Positions 53,222 through 62,261 of a DNA stretch of 64,000 nucleotides are shown here, one piece after another. Position 1 is the first letter of the stretch; each line of letters starts with the position of its first letter. A program made the translations under genes and the position numbers. A model generated the notes under the pieces. It searched no databases. It saw only the letters and a list, made by a program, of their open reading frames with translations, and had not been told where the DNA came from. Location: NCBI GenBank assembly GCA_018268715.1, contig JAFDVZ010000007.1, positions 790,106 to 854,105 on the forward strand. The letters are read 5' to 3'. The stretch is from Acidobacteriota bacterium (GTDB lineage Bacteria > Acidobacteriota > Terriglobia > Bryobacterales > Bryobacteraceae).

Positions 53222-53241
53222 TGACGCGGGGTCGCGCGTCA
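53222..53241. repeat. 7-bp inverted repeat next to the PiT promoter
   Basis: TGACGCG, six bases, CGCGTCA. It abuts the candidate -35 box, so it may be a regulatory site for phosphate control, or the end of the upstream minus-strand gene's transcript. No T-run. Confidence 0.35.
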
Positions 53242-53303
53242 TCGAAAATTCGCCTCGCAGGGGCGCACTACGGGTTCGTCTCACGGTGCGCCGCGAATGA
53301 GTT

Positions 53304-53894
53304 TCAGCGCCGGAGGGGGCGCCGGGACTGGTCCGGGACGGGGGTTGGGTCGACGGAAGGGGTGTCGCGGAACATCTGCTGGGATTCGTGGAGGCGGCCC
53401 ATCCATTTGGCGGCCACTGCATCGGCTTGGTTTTGCGCCTGGAGCGCCAGATCCTTCACGAGCGCCGAGTGGGCGCGGTAATAGGAGCGCTCCGCGTCGT
53501 TGGCGTAGCGGCGCAGCAGGTCGAAGATGTTGTTGGTTTTCGCGGACATACGCTCGACGATGACCGCTTCCGGGTTTGTTTCGTCCACCGCGCCCAGAAG
53601 CAGCTCGAGGGCGATGGTTTCGTAGCGGCGGACACGATCGAGACGCCAGCGGTTCTCCACCATCTGCTTCAACAGGAACTTCTGGTGGCAGGTGACGGGC
53701 TTGAATTCCAGGGTGAGTTCGTCGTTCAGCTCGGCAAAGGCTACGCCGTCCTCGTGGGGGAGGACGGTGAAGCCGGAGCTGAGGCCGTGGGTGGTGGCGT
53801 TCTTCGCGGAGGAGGCCTTGCCTTCCGGCGTCTTCGGGCCGGTGGAGCGCTTCGCGTTCTCGCGATTCGCCCGCATCTGACGGGTGGTGGTCAT
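53304..53894 (-). CDS. Small acidobacterial-type protein with ANRxNAxxSTGPxTPEGK start
   Basis: 196 aa. N-terminus MTTTRQMRANRENAKRSTGP, then KTPEGKASSAKNATTHGLSS: a motif I associate with a family spread across acidobacterial genomes, with no known function. A helical middle follows (FLLKQMVENRWRLDRVRRYE, SYYRAHSALVKDLALQAQNQ). Charged and basic overall, without membrane segment or signal. The motif's Arg/Asn/Ser/Thr/Gly pattern resembles a nucleic-acid- or phage-binding tail, but that is a guess. ATG with AAGGAA upstream. Confidence 0.7.
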   Translation of the reverse strand: MTTTRQMRANRENAKRSTGPKTPEGKASSAKNATTHGLSSGFTVLPHEDGVAFAELNDELTLEFKPVTCHQKFLLKQMVENRWRLDRVRRYETIALELLLGAVDETNPEAVIVERMSAKTNNIFDLLRRYANDAERSYYRAHSALVKDLALQAQNQADAVAAKWMGRLHESQQMFRDTPSVDPTPVPDQSRRPLRR

Positions 53895-53921
53895 AACAAT
53901 TCCTTTGGGGGGCTTTTCGGA

Positions 53922-56861
53922 TCAGCTTGCGACGCGGCGCTCGGCGGCGACCGAGTCGAGCTTGAACTGTCCGGTGCGAAGCTGTTCGGCGGTGATGTTG
54001 ACGCCGGGCTTCAGGACGGTGAGGGAAAACAGGGCGGCGGGCGTGACGCCGGAGTCGTCGCCGGTGCGCGCGATGCCGAGCGCGCGGCTGGCTTCGGCGA
54101 ACAGGCCCGTGCCGAGGGGCACCAGCAGATTGCCGGGAACCGCGACGGCGCCGCGGAGGTTCGCGTGGAACGTATCCACCACCTGCTCTCCGAATTTGGA
54201 GAGATGGCGGATCGCTTCGGAGGGGTTCGAGGAGGCGTCCTGGGTGAAACGGGCCGCTTCCACGGCGGCGGCGACGGCGGCGCGCACCACCTTCTGTTCG
54301 AAGGCGACGAGGGCTCCCAGAAGGACCGGGACACGGCAGGAGGGCGAGGGGCGGCTGAGGGCCGAGGACAGGAAGTTGGACAGGGTCATGGGCGCCGCGC
54401 CGGGATCGTCCACCTCATAGAACTGGGCCACGCCGCGGGTTTTGGGGTTGCCGGTGAGCAGGGGGCTGATGGCGGCGCAGAGGTCGCGGAGGTTTTCGCG
54501 GGTGCGGAGATCGGAGACGGCGCGCTGGTAGCTGGCGAGGTCGCTGGCGTCCCAGAGGATGTCGTGGCCGTCGAAGGAGTTCATCGGCGGGATGGCGGCC
54601 CAGACGAGCATGGGGCCGGCGACGCCGAGGGTTCCGTAACGGGAGGAGTCTCCGAAGTAAAGCGCCGTGATGAGGGATTTCAGGCGGCCCTGCAGGAGGC
54701 GGGAGAAGCGGAAGTAGACGGGGTCGCGCGGGTCGGGGGGCGCGGCGAACCATTCGGTGAGGACAGAGGCGGGCAGTTCGATGTCGAGCGAGATGCGGCT
54801 GTCGCCGATTGCGCCGTCGGAGGGCCAGACCATGGAACGGTGGTGCAGGTCGGGGAAGTATTCGCGGCCCACGGGGGCGAAGTAGCGATCGAGCGCGGCG
54901 GCCTGGAGGCCGAGGACGCCGGCGGTGAGCGAGTAGCCGATGGCGCCGGTGGGCGGGCTGAAAACGCGGACGCCGGGGATGCGATCGGCGAAGGAGGCGG
55001 CCACCGAGAGCTTGCTATCGCGGACGAAGTTGGACTTGGCCTGGGTCTTCCAGTCGTCGAAAGCGTTCAGGTCGTAGACGAAGAGGCGGCCGTTGTCGCA
55101 GGAGACCGTCATGCGGGCGAGCGAGGACAGCAGTTGGGTGGACTGGCGATCGTAGAACGGGAGGTTGAGCTGGGTGTGCACCTGGCGCTCGACGCCGTGA
55201 GTGAGCATGCCCTTGCGGAGGCGGACGCCGGGGATGGATTCGCCGAGCAGGCGGATGAAGTCTCCGTCGATGGCCCGGCGCAGGACGGGGAGCAGGGCGG
55301 GATTGGCGGCGAAGTCGAATTCAACGTCGATTAAGGCCGTGTCGGAGTCGGTGGTCTGGAGGCAGGCGACGAACTTCGCCTCCAGGTTCTTGCGCGCGGC
55401 GGCGACGCCGGCCGAGGCGAAGGCGGCGGAGTTGTCGACGACTTTCGCAAAGGCGCTTTGGACGGCCTTGTGGTCGGAGGCGGTGTAGCGGTCGGGCGTC
55501 TTGCCGAGCAAGGCGGCGAGCTTGGCCTTGATGAGGTTGTCGAGTTCGCCGAGGGCCGGGAGTTTATTGAGCGACTGGACGAGCAGAGGGGGGATGTCGC
55601 CCTTCAGCAGGTCGCGGGCCGAGCAGGCGAAGTCGCCGATGCGGCGGACCAGGTTGAGGTCCTGGAGCGACTGGGCGAGCCCCTGGACCTGGCTTGAGAG
55701 CAACTGGCCGAAGGGGGTGGCGAAGAAGGCCGGGTTCGAGATTTCGCGCTCGAGGAGCTTGGTGATTTTGAGGGGGTTGGTGGCGACGGCGGAGATCTCG
55801 TCGAGGATGGACTTGAGGCGGTCGAGTTCGGCGGGTTGGCGCGAGGCGATCAGCGAAAGCAGGGTGTCGCCGGCCTTGGCGCCGAGTTTGTCCCAGAGGG
55901 CGAAGAAGGCCTTGAAGCCGGGGGCGATGTGGCGGAGATCCTCGATCAACTGGGTGGGATGGATGCCGAAGATGGCGGCGGCCAGGTCTCCGGGGCGGGT
56001 GTCGCCGATGGAGGAGACGCCGAGGGAGGCGTTGAAGCCGAGCGATTCCGTGTCGTTCTTGAAGATGGACAGGCGCAGGACGGGCGCGTCGGATTCGCGG
56101 CCGATCACCAGGGTGCAGGCGCCGCCGACCGAGGCGGATAATTGCGCGCTGGCGGCCTTGATCTTGAGGCCGAGATCGCCGATCAACTGGGCGCCGGGGA
56201 GTTCGCGGATCCAGGAGAAGTCGAAGCCGGCGTCGGCCCCGAGGGACAGGGAAAGCGATCCTTCCACCTGCGTGACGATCCAGGAGGCGGGCGGGAGGTC
56301 GGCCGGGGTCTCAATGAGGCGCGGGAGTGTCCAGGCCGCAATGGTTTGTTCGACGGCCTGGGCGGCGGGGATGGCGCCGAAGCGGTGGATGACGCGCCAG
56401 GAGCGCTGGCGCTTGGCGGAGGCGTCGAAGATGGCGGTGGCGCCGGCGGCGAAGGCCACCGAGCCCTTGGAGTTCACCGAGGCGTCGTAACAGAGATCCA
56501 GGATGAGGAAGCGCTCGCCGTTGGAGCAGGCGAGTTCGGCGCAGGGACCGGCGGCCTTTGACGCCGAGGGAGCGTCGGGGTAGAGGCGCATGGTGAAGCC
56601 GGCGGAATCGCGGGCGGAGAAGCGGACGGTGTCCGAGGGGCCGCCAATGGGGACGACGGCGCCGGTGCTCGCTTCAAACGTGATGGTGGCGATGGTGTTG
56701 GTGGAGGCGGGGAACGGGGCGGTTCCGCTGACGAGGGCGGCCAAGGCGGGAATGTTGTCAGACGCCCGCAAAGCCAGGTCGATGTTCGAGCCGGAGACGG
56801 AGAGCCCCTTGCCGATGGGGAAGGTGCGTAGAATTCCGCCGATGTCGTTCATCAAAGCCAT
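53922..56861 (-). CDS. Orphan 979-residue protein of unknown function
   Basis: No family recognised. It begins MALMNDIGGILRTFPIGKGL and has no signal peptide. A beta-rich N-terminal part (TIATITFEASTGAVVPIGGP, RFSARDSAGFTMRLYPDAPS) is followed by a helical middle (AGDTLLSLIASRQPAELDRL, then KSILDEISAVATNPLKITKL), and then mixed regions including FDFAANPALLPVLRRAIDGD and VYDLNAFDDWKTQAKSNFV. C-terminal segments (ALVAFEQKVVRAAVAAAVEA) are helical. No catalytic or membrane features stand out. On the minus strand with codons rich in C at third positions, like its neighbours, so it is probably native. The nearest divergent gene is 159 bases away. Confidence 0.7.
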   Translation of the reverse strand: MALMNDIGGILRTFPIGKGLSVSGSNIDLALRASDNIPALAALVSGTAPFPASTNTIATITFEASTGAVVPIGGPSDTVRFSARDSAGFTMRLYPDAPSASKAAGPCAELACSNGERFLILDLCYDASVNSKGSVAFAAGATAIFDASAKRQRSWRVIHRFGAIPAAQAVEQTIAAWTLPRLIETPADLPPASWIVTQVEGSLSLSLGADAGFDFSWIRELPGAQLIGDLGLKIKAASAQLSASVGGACTLVIGRESDAPVLRLSIFKNDTESLGFNASLGVSSIGDTRPGDLAAAIFGIHPTQLIEDLRHIAPGFKAFFALWDKLGAKAGDTLLSLIASRQPAELDRLKSILDEISAVATNPLKITKLLEREISNPAFFATPFGQLLSSQVQGLAQSLQDLNLVRRIGDFACSARDLLKGDIPPLLVQSLNKLPALGELDNLIKAKLAALLGKTPDRYTASDHKAVQSAFAKVVDNSAAFASAGVAAARKNLEAKFVACLQTTDSDTALIDVEFDFAANPALLPVLRRAIDGDFIRLLGESIPGVRLRKGMLTHGVERQVHTQLNLPFYDRQSTQLLSSLARMTVSCDNGRLFVYDLNAFDDWKTQAKSNFVRDSKLSVAASFADRIPGVRVFSPPTGAIGYSLTAGVLGLQAAALDRYFAPVGREYFPDLHHRSMVWPSDGAIGDSRISLDIELPASVLTEWFAAPPDPRDPVYFRFSRLLQGRLKSLITALYFGDSSRYGTLGVAGPMLVWAAIPPMNSFDGHDILWDASDLASYQRAVSDLRTRENLRDLCAAISPLLTGNPKTRGVAQFYEVDDPGAAPMTLSNFLSSALSRPSPSCRVPVLLGALVAFEQKVVRAAVAAAVEAARFTQDASSNPSEAIRHLSKFGEQVVDTFHANLRGAVAVPGNLLVPLGTGLFAEASRALGIARTGDDSGVTPAALFSLTVLKPGVNITAEQLRTGQFKLDSVAAERRVAS

Positions 56862-57020
56862 GTCGACTTACTCATTTCCGATCCCAGGATAGCGGCGAGC
56901 GCAAGAGACAGGTGATTTGACGATCGTGGCATTCTCAGTGGTTTGTTGAGTTTAGCCCAGTTTTAAAGGTTTGTGAACGGCGATTATCGGGGTAGTCGAT
57001 TTTCCGCTACTCTGGCTGGT

Positions 57021-58430
57021 ATGCCTGAGCATCGGTTGGGTCAATTGCTGCGGGAGGCCGAAGGAGCGAGCGAAACGGTGAGGGCGGCGGCGCTTTTGCG
57101 GATCGCGCGGGTGCGGGCGGTGGAGGATCAGGAGGATGCGCTGCGGATTTTCGAGCAGGGAGTGGAGGCGGCGCGGAGCGTGATGAGCGGCTACGGGCAG
57201 GTGCTGATGAGCCTGGCCCGGTGGGTGGCGGCGGCGATCGCGCCGGAACGGCTGGACGGGCTGGCGGTGATGGGGGCGGCGATGTTCCATGCCGGGCCGG
57301 ACGCGCTGGTGGGGATCATGCTCGATCATGGGCGGGTGGCGGAGGCGGTGGCCTATGTGCTCGGGTCGCGCGAGGAGCGGATGTTTCCGTTTCAGGCGGT
57401 GTCTGAGTTGATGCAGCGGTGTGGGAGCGACGGGGATCGGGCGGCGTTGCTGCGGCGGGACTTTGAGGCTTGGGGGAAGGGTGAGTCGGGGCCGATGCGG
57501 GAGTATTTCGTGACGGCGTTTGCGGAGTATTGGCGGGCGTTGCCGGAGGCCGAGGCGCTGGAGATGGCTCGGGCGGTGGCGGGCGAGGCTCGGCCGGCGG
57601 GGCCGGGCAGGGTGGCGGCGTCGTATGGGCCGAATGGGGTGACGCTGTCGCTGCCGGCGGCGGCGAACGCGCTGTTCCAGGTGTTTCACGTGCTGCGGCG
57701 GCTGGATCCGGCGCTGGCCGGGGAGTTGGCCGAACGGCATCCAGACCTGGCGGAGGCGGTGCGGCGGTACCCGGATGGGATGGAGTCGGTGCGGGAGGAG
57801 CGGGCGGCGGGGCAGGGACGTCCGGTGGGGCGATTGACGGTGATGCTGGCGACCGAGGCGGCGTTTCAACGGGCGCTCGAGTCGGGCCAGGCGAGCGGGG
57901 ATTTCCGGCCGGCGTTCCAGGAGGCGATGGAGTTGCTGCGGCGGGATTTGTCGCCGGAGGATCCGAATCCCGCGCCGAAGGAGTTCTGGATGTCGACGAG
58001 CGCGCTGCGGAGCGTGGCGCATGTCGCCGGGGCGAGGCTCGGGGCGGGCTGGGTGGAGCGTATCCCCAACGCCGAGGTGCGCCTGCTGGCGGCGGTGGCG
58101 ATGGAGGCGGCGCGGGCGGGGTTGCCGGAGTTGCCGGTGATCCGGTTCGAGCATCACGGGCGGGAACGGGCCAGCGTCGCCGAGCAGGCGCCGCCGGAGG
58201 TGGGGTTCGCCGAGAGCCATAGCGACAGCTTCTGCGGGAATGGGATACGGTGTCCGAAGTGCGGGTGGCGGCCCAGGAAGCGGGACCGGTGGCAGTGCGA
58301 GTGCGGGCATTCGTGGAATACGTTCGACACCGGCGGGGTGTGTCCCGGGTGCATGCGGGAATGGAAAGATACGCAGTGCCTGAAGTGCAAGGCGTGGTCG
58401 CCGCATTCGGCGTGGTACGGAGAGGCCTGA
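57021..58430 (+). CDS. Helical-repeat protein with C-terminal zinc ribbons
   Basis: 469 aa from the ATG at 57021; an alternative GTG at 56973 would add 16 residues and sits close to an AAAGG. Residues about 1-340 are Ala/Leu/Glu-rich short helices, resembling TPR or HEAT-type repeats (GQLLREAEGASETVRAAALL, DQEDALRIFEQGVEAARSVM). The C-terminus has three Cys pairs: RCPKCGWRP, CECGHSWNTF and CPGCMREWKDTQCLKCK, which would form two zinc ribbons. That suits protein-protein or nucleic-acid contacts. No operon partner is close; the next gene starts 120 bases later. Confidence 0.72.
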   Translation: MPEHRLGQLLREAEGASETVRAAALLRIARVRAVEDQEDALRIFEQGVEAARSVMSGYGQVLMSLARWVAAAIAPERLDGLAVMGAAMFHAGPDALVGIMLDHGRVAEAVAYVLGSREERMFPFQAVSELMQRCGSDGDRAALLRRDFEAWGKGESGPMREYFVTAFAEYWRALPEAEALEMARAVAGEARPAGPGRVAASYGPNGVTLSLPAAANALFQVFHVLRRLDPALAGELAERHPDLAEAVRRYPDGMESVREERAAGQGRPVGRLTVMLATEAAFQRALESGQASGDFRPAFQEAMELLRRDLSPEDPNPAPKEFWMSTSALRSVAHVAGARLGAGWVERIPNAEVRLLAAVAMEAARAGLPELPVIRFEHHGRERASVAEQAPPEVGFAESHSDSFCGNGIRCPKCGWRPRKRDRWQCECGHSWNTFDTGGVCPGCMREWKDTQCLKCKAWSPHSAWYGEA

Positions 58431-58550
58431 GCGGCGCGGGCAGGACGGCGCGTCCCATTTTCGGACACTTTCTGCGAGGCGGATGCTCGCCTGCCAGGGG
58501 ATGCGCGTGGCATGGCGCGTGCTGAGGACACGATACTTGTAAACAGGATC

Positions 58551-59924
58551 ATGTCCACCTTGAAGAATGTCGGTTCCACGCGGATTCTGATCGCCGACGA
58601 TCAGCCGGATGTGCTTGAGGCGCTGCGGCTGATGCTGAAGGCCGAGGGCTATCAGATCGAATCGGCGAACTCGCCCGCCGGGATTGTGAGCGCCATCGAG
58701 GCGCGCGACTTCGATGTCGTGCTGATGGACCTGAATTACACGCGCGATACGACGTCGGGGCAGGAGGGGCTGGACCTGTTGGGCAAGATCCAGTCGATGG
58801 ATTCCATGCTGCCGATTGTGGTGATGACGGCCTGGGGGAGCGTGGAGCTGGCGGTGGAGGCCATGCGGCGCGGGGCTCGGGATTTTATCCAGAAGCCCTG
58901 GGATAACGCGCGGCTGATCGCCATCGTGCGGACGCAGGTGGAGTTGGCCAAGGCGCTGCGGCAGGGGCAGAGGCTGGAGGCCGAGAACCGGCTGCTGCGC
59001 TCCGATGGACGGCCGACGTTTATCGCCGAGTCGCCGGCGATGCAGCCGGTGCTGCAACTGATATCGCGGGTCGGGCCGTCGGATGCGAATGTGCTGATTA
59101 CCGGCGAGCCCGGGAGCGGCAAAGAGGTGGTGGCGCGGACGCTGCACGCGATCTCGGGACGGTCGGCGAAACCGATGGTGACGGTGAACGCCGGCGGGTT
59201 GGCCGAGGGGGTGTTCGAGAGCGAGCTGTTCGGTCATATCAAGGGCGCTTTCACCGACGCCAAGATGGATCGCGTGGGGCGGTTCGAACTGGCCGACGGC
59301 GGCACGCTGTTTCTGGATGAGATCGCCAATGTCCCGATGAATTTGCAGTCGAAGATGCTGCGGGTGCTCGAGACCGGCGAGATGGAGCGGGTGGGGTCGT
59401 CGAAGACGCGGCGGGTGGATGTGCGGATCATTTCGGCGACGAACGCGAATCTGCCGGAGGAGGTGGCGAACAACCGGTTTCGCGAGGATCTGCTGTTCCG
59501 GCTGAATACGATCGAGATCCATTTGCCGGCGATGCGGGAGCGGCGGGAGGATATTCCGCTGCTCGCGTCGCACTTTCTGGGCGTGCATGCCAAGCGGTAC
59601 CGGAAGGCCCTGCATGGGTTCGACGCGGCGGCGATGCAGGCGCTGCTTGAGAATCCGTGGCAGGGCAACGTGCGGGAGTTGAATCACGTGGTGGAGCGCG
59701 CGGTGCTGATGGCGCAGGATCCGCTGGTGCGGATGGGCGACCTGGCCTTGCGGACGAGCTCGCACGCGCCGACGCGGCTGGAGGATATGAGCATCGAAGA
59801 GGTGGAGGCGTTCCTCATCAAGAAAGCCCTGGCCCGGTATAACGGAAACGTCAGCCAGGCGGCCAATGCGCTGGGGCTGAGCCGCAGCGCGCTGTACCGC
59901 CGCCTGCAGCGCTACGGGCTGTAA
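58551..59924 (+). CDS. NtrC-family sigma-54 response regulator
   Basis: 457 aa; ATG chosen at MSTLKNVGSTRILIADDQPD with AGGA upstream. The receiver is intact (D16/D17 acid pair, phosphoacceptor D60 in VVLMD, and T93/K115-type residues in VMTAW and IQKPW). The AAA+ domain has Walker A GEPGSGKE (185-192), GAFTDA (232-237) instead of GAFTGA, and Walker B GGTLFLDE (250-257). The Fis-type HTH is GNVSQAANALGLSRSALYRR at the C-terminus. It ends five bases before the kinase gene, making a two-component operon. Activates sigma-54 promoters; target genes unknown. Confidence 0.92.
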   Translation: MSTLKNVGSTRILIADDQPDVLEALRLMLKAEGYQIESANSPAGIVSAIEARDFDVVLMDLNYTRDTTSGQEGLDLLGKIQSMDSMLPIVVMTAWGSVELAVEAMRRGARDFIQKPWDNARLIAIVRTQVELAKALRQGQRLEAENRLLRSDGRPTFIAESPAMQPVLQLISRVGPSDANVLITGEPGSGKEVVARTLHAISGRSAKPMVTVNAGGLAEGVFESELFGHIKGAFTDAKMDRVGRFELADGGTLFLDEIANVPMNLQSKMLRVLETGEMERVGSSKTRRVDVRIISATNANLPEEVANNRFREDLLFRLNTIEIHLPAMRERREDIPLLASHFLGVHAKRYRKALHGFDAAAMQALLENPWQGNVRELNHVVERAVLMAQDPLVRMGDLALRTSSHAPTRLEDMSIEEVEAFLIKKALARYNGNVSQAANALGLSRSALYRRLQRYGL

Positions 59925-59928
59925 CGCC

Positions 59929-61263
59929 GTGGGATGGTTCAAGGCGCCGCGGGTGGTGCACGAGCAGCGGATGTCGCTGCTGGCGATCGTGGCGGGATTG
60001 CCGGCGGTGGTGGTGTCGATGGTGATCATCTGGGGGCCGGGGCATCCGACGCCCAAGGTCCAGTGGACGCTGACGCTGCTGATTCTGGGGTTCTGGTGGG
60101 GATTTTCGGCCTCCATTTATGAACGGGTGGCGTCGCCGCTGCGCACGCTGGCGAATCTGCTGGAGGCGATGCGGGAGGGCGATTACTCGATCCGCGCGCG
60201 GTCGGCCGATCATGAGGACGCGCTGGGCGATGTCATGCAGCAGGTGAACGCCATGGGCGTGACGCTGCGGGCGCAACGGCTGGGGGCGCTGGAGGCGACG
60301 ACGCTGCTGCGCAAGGTGATGGAGGAGATCGATGTCGCGGTGTTCGCCTTCGATGGCGCGCATCGGCTGCGGCTGGTGAATCGGGCCGCCGAGCGGTTGA
60401 TGGGGCAGCCGAGCGAACGGATGCTCGCCTCCGACGCGGATTCGCTGCATCTGGCGGAGTTTCTGGAGGGGGAGGCGAACCGGACGGTGCAACGGTCGTT
60501 TCCGGGGGCGATGGGGCGGTGGGGAATCTCGCGGAGTTCGTTCCGGGAGGGCGGGCTGCCGCACCAGTTGCTGGTGATTTCAGATTTGACGCGGCCGTTG
60601 CGCGAGGAGGAGTTGCAGGCCTGGCAACGGCTGGTGCGCGTGTTGGGGCATGAGCTGAACAACTCGCTGACGCCGATTAAGTCGATTGCCGGGAGTTTGA
60701 GCAGCATCGTGGCGCGGGATCCCAAGCCCGAGGATTGGGAAGACGATATGCGGCGGGGGTTGGCCGTGATCGCGAGCCGGTCGGAGGCGTTGAGCCGGTT
60801 CATGGGAGCGTATGCGCGGCTGGCGAAGCTGCCTCGGCCCGCTTGCCGGCCGGTGCACGTGACGCGGCTGGTGGAGCAGGTGGTGGGGCTTGAGACGCGC
60901 ATCCGGCCGGTGCTGCGGTTGGGGCCGGAGCTGGTGATTCAGGCCGATGGGGATCAGCTGGAGCAACTGTTGATCAACCTGATACGCAATGGCGTGGACG
61001 CCGCGCTCGAGACAGGCGGGGGCGTCGAGGTCGGATGGACGCGGAGCGGCGGGCAGTTGGAGATTACGGTGCGGGATGAGGGGCCGGGGATTTCGAATCC
61101 TTCGAATCTGTTTGTGCCGTTCTTTACGACCAAGCCGGGCGGATCGGGGATCGGGCTGGTGTTGTGCCGGCAGATCGCGGAGGCGCATGGTGGGTCGTTG
61201 ACGTTGGCGAATCGCGGGGAGAGCGCTGGGGTGGAGGCTCGGCTGGTGCTGCCGATTGGATGA
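59929..61263 (+). CDS. Membrane-bound sensor histidine kinase (NtrB/NtrY-like)
   Basis: 444 aa, GTG start. Two hydrophobic helices (MSLLAIVAGLPAVVVSMVII, about 15-34, and WTLTLLILGFWWGFSASIYE, about 46-65) bracket a short loop, so there is almost no periplasmic sensor. A HAMP-like linker follows (SPLRTLANLLEAMREGDYSI). A PAS-type domain (about 125-220) starts VMEEIDVAVFAFDG. The H box is LGHELNNSLTPIKSIA (H241); N box LIRNGVDAAL; G boxes DEGPGI and GGSGIGLVL. Partner of the preceding regulator. The start of an RluE-like gene overlaps its stop. Confidence 0.92.
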   Translation: MGWFKAPRVVHEQRMSLLAIVAGLPAVVVSMVIIWGPGHPTPKVQWTLTLLILGFWWGFSASIYERVASPLRTLANLLEAMREGDYSIRARSADHEDALGDVMQQVNAMGVTLRAQRLGALEATTLLRKVMEEIDVAVFAFDGAHRLRLVNRAAERLMGQPSERMLASDADSLHLAEFLEGEANRTVQRSFPGAMGRWGISRSSFREGGLPHQLLVISDLTRPLREEELQAWQRLVRVLGHELNNSLTPIKSIAGSLSSIVARDPKPEDWEDDMRRGLAVIASRSEALSRFMGAYARLAKLPRPACRPVHVTRLVEQVVGLETRIRPVLRLGPELVIQADGDQLEQLLINLIRNGVDAALETGGGVEVGWTRSGGQLEITVRDEGPGISNPSNLFVPFFTTKPGGSGIGLVLCRQIAEAHGGSLTLANRGESAGVEARLVLPIG

Positions 61264-61874
61264 AGTACATTCTGTTGAATAAGCCGTATGAGGTGGTCTG
61301 CCAGTTCTCGAAGGGCGAGGAGGCGGAGCGGACGCTGGCGGACTTCGTGCCCGTGCCGGACGTGTATCCGGTGGGGCGGCTGGACGCCGATAGCGAGGGG
61401 CTGGTGCTGCTGACCGATGACGGGCAGTTGCAACATATGTTGACCGATCCCAGTTTCGGGCACGCGAAGACCTATTGGGCGCAGGTGGAGGGTTTGCCGA
61501 CGCCCGAGGCTCTCGATACGCTGCGCAATGGGGTGCTGCTGAAGGGGTTCAAGACGAAATACCGGACGCGGCCGGCCAAGGCTCGCGTGATGGATCCCGC
61601 GCCCGAGTTGTGGGAGCGGAATCCGCCGATCCGGTTTCGGGCGAAGATTCCGACGGCGTGGATCGAGATCGAATTGCAGGAGGGGCGGAACCGGCAGGTG
61701 CGGCGGATGACCGCCAAGGTCGGGTTTCCCACGCTCCGCCTGGTGCGGACGGCGATCGGGGACTTGCGGGTGGATGGGCTTCAACCGGGCGAGTGGAGGG
61801 ATCTCAAGGCTTCTGAACTCGCCCGGGTGCTGCGGCTGAAGGAATCACCACTCCGAGTACGGCGTACCCTCTAG
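61260..61874 (+). CDS. 23S rRNA-type pseudouridine synthase (RluE-like)
   Basis: 204 aa with ATG inside the kinase stop. RsuA-family catalytic core: YPVGRLDADSEGLVLLTDDG with the catalytic Asp at D42 and EGRNRQVRRMTAKVGFPTLR toward the C-terminus. The N-terminal S4 domain is absent and the length fits the RluE branch, which modifies 23S rRNA (position equivalent to 2457 in E. coli). Its overlap with the two-component genes is odd and may reflect only convenience of transcription. The end overlaps a convergent pseudopilin gene by 30 bases. Confidence 0.88.
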   Translation: MKYILLNKPYEVVCQFSKGEEAERTLADFVPVPDVYPVGRLDADSEGLVLLTDDGQLQHMLTDPSFGHAKTYWAQVEGLPTPEALDTLRNGVLLKGFKTKYRTRPAKARVMDPAPELWERNPPIRFRAKIPTAWIEIELQEGRNRQVRRMTAKVGFPTLRLVRTAIGDLRVDGLQPGEWRDLKASELARVLRLKESPLRVRRTL

Positions 61875-62261
61875 GCTCTTCTGGTCCGAGCCGCATTTCA
61901 CGTCCCAGATGCCCGGTTCGTTCTGGCTGGTGGCGCTCATGGCGTCCTCCATGACAATGCGCCAGCTCGAGTCCGAGTTGGTGATGGGATCGATGGGGAC
62001 CGCGCGCAGGTAGCCTTCGGTGACCAGGTCCTGGAGCGCCTGCGGGGCCTTCTGTTTGTCGTAGGTGTACTCGTCGATCACCGTGCGCAGGGTGAACAGG
62101 TTGTTGCGGAGCACGCTTTCCTTCGAGCGCACGATGGATTTCTGGTAGAGCGGGACGGCGATCGAGACAATGATGGCGACGATCGCCATCACGATCATCA
62201 GCTCGATCATCGTGAAGCCCGCTGCGCGGCGCGTTTTACCACTCGTTATATTGCGTTCCAT
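61845..62261 (-). CDS. Type II secretion/pilus pseudopilin (GspG-like)
   Basis: 138 aa, ATG chosen at MERNITSGKTRRAAGF. The prepilin peptidase site is G15/F16 (RRAAG|FTMIE) with Glu at +5, followed by a hydrophobic helix (MIELMIVMAIVAIIVSIAVP). The globular part includes RTVIDEYTYDKQKAPQALQD, then LVTEGYLRAVPIDPITN, the GspG-type pattern, and ends with GTPYSEW. It would form the pseudopilus of a type II secretion apparatus. The start overlaps the end of the next upstream pseudopilin gene by 26 bases, and the secretin gene is two genes away. Confidence 0.88.
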   Translation of the reverse strand: MERNITSGKTRRAAGFTMIELMIVMAIVAIIVSIAVPLYQKSIVRSKESVLRNNLFTLRTVIDEYTYDKQKAPQALQDLVTEGYLRAVPIDPITNSDSSWRIVMEDAMSATSQNEPGIWDVKCGSDQKSLEGTPYSEW

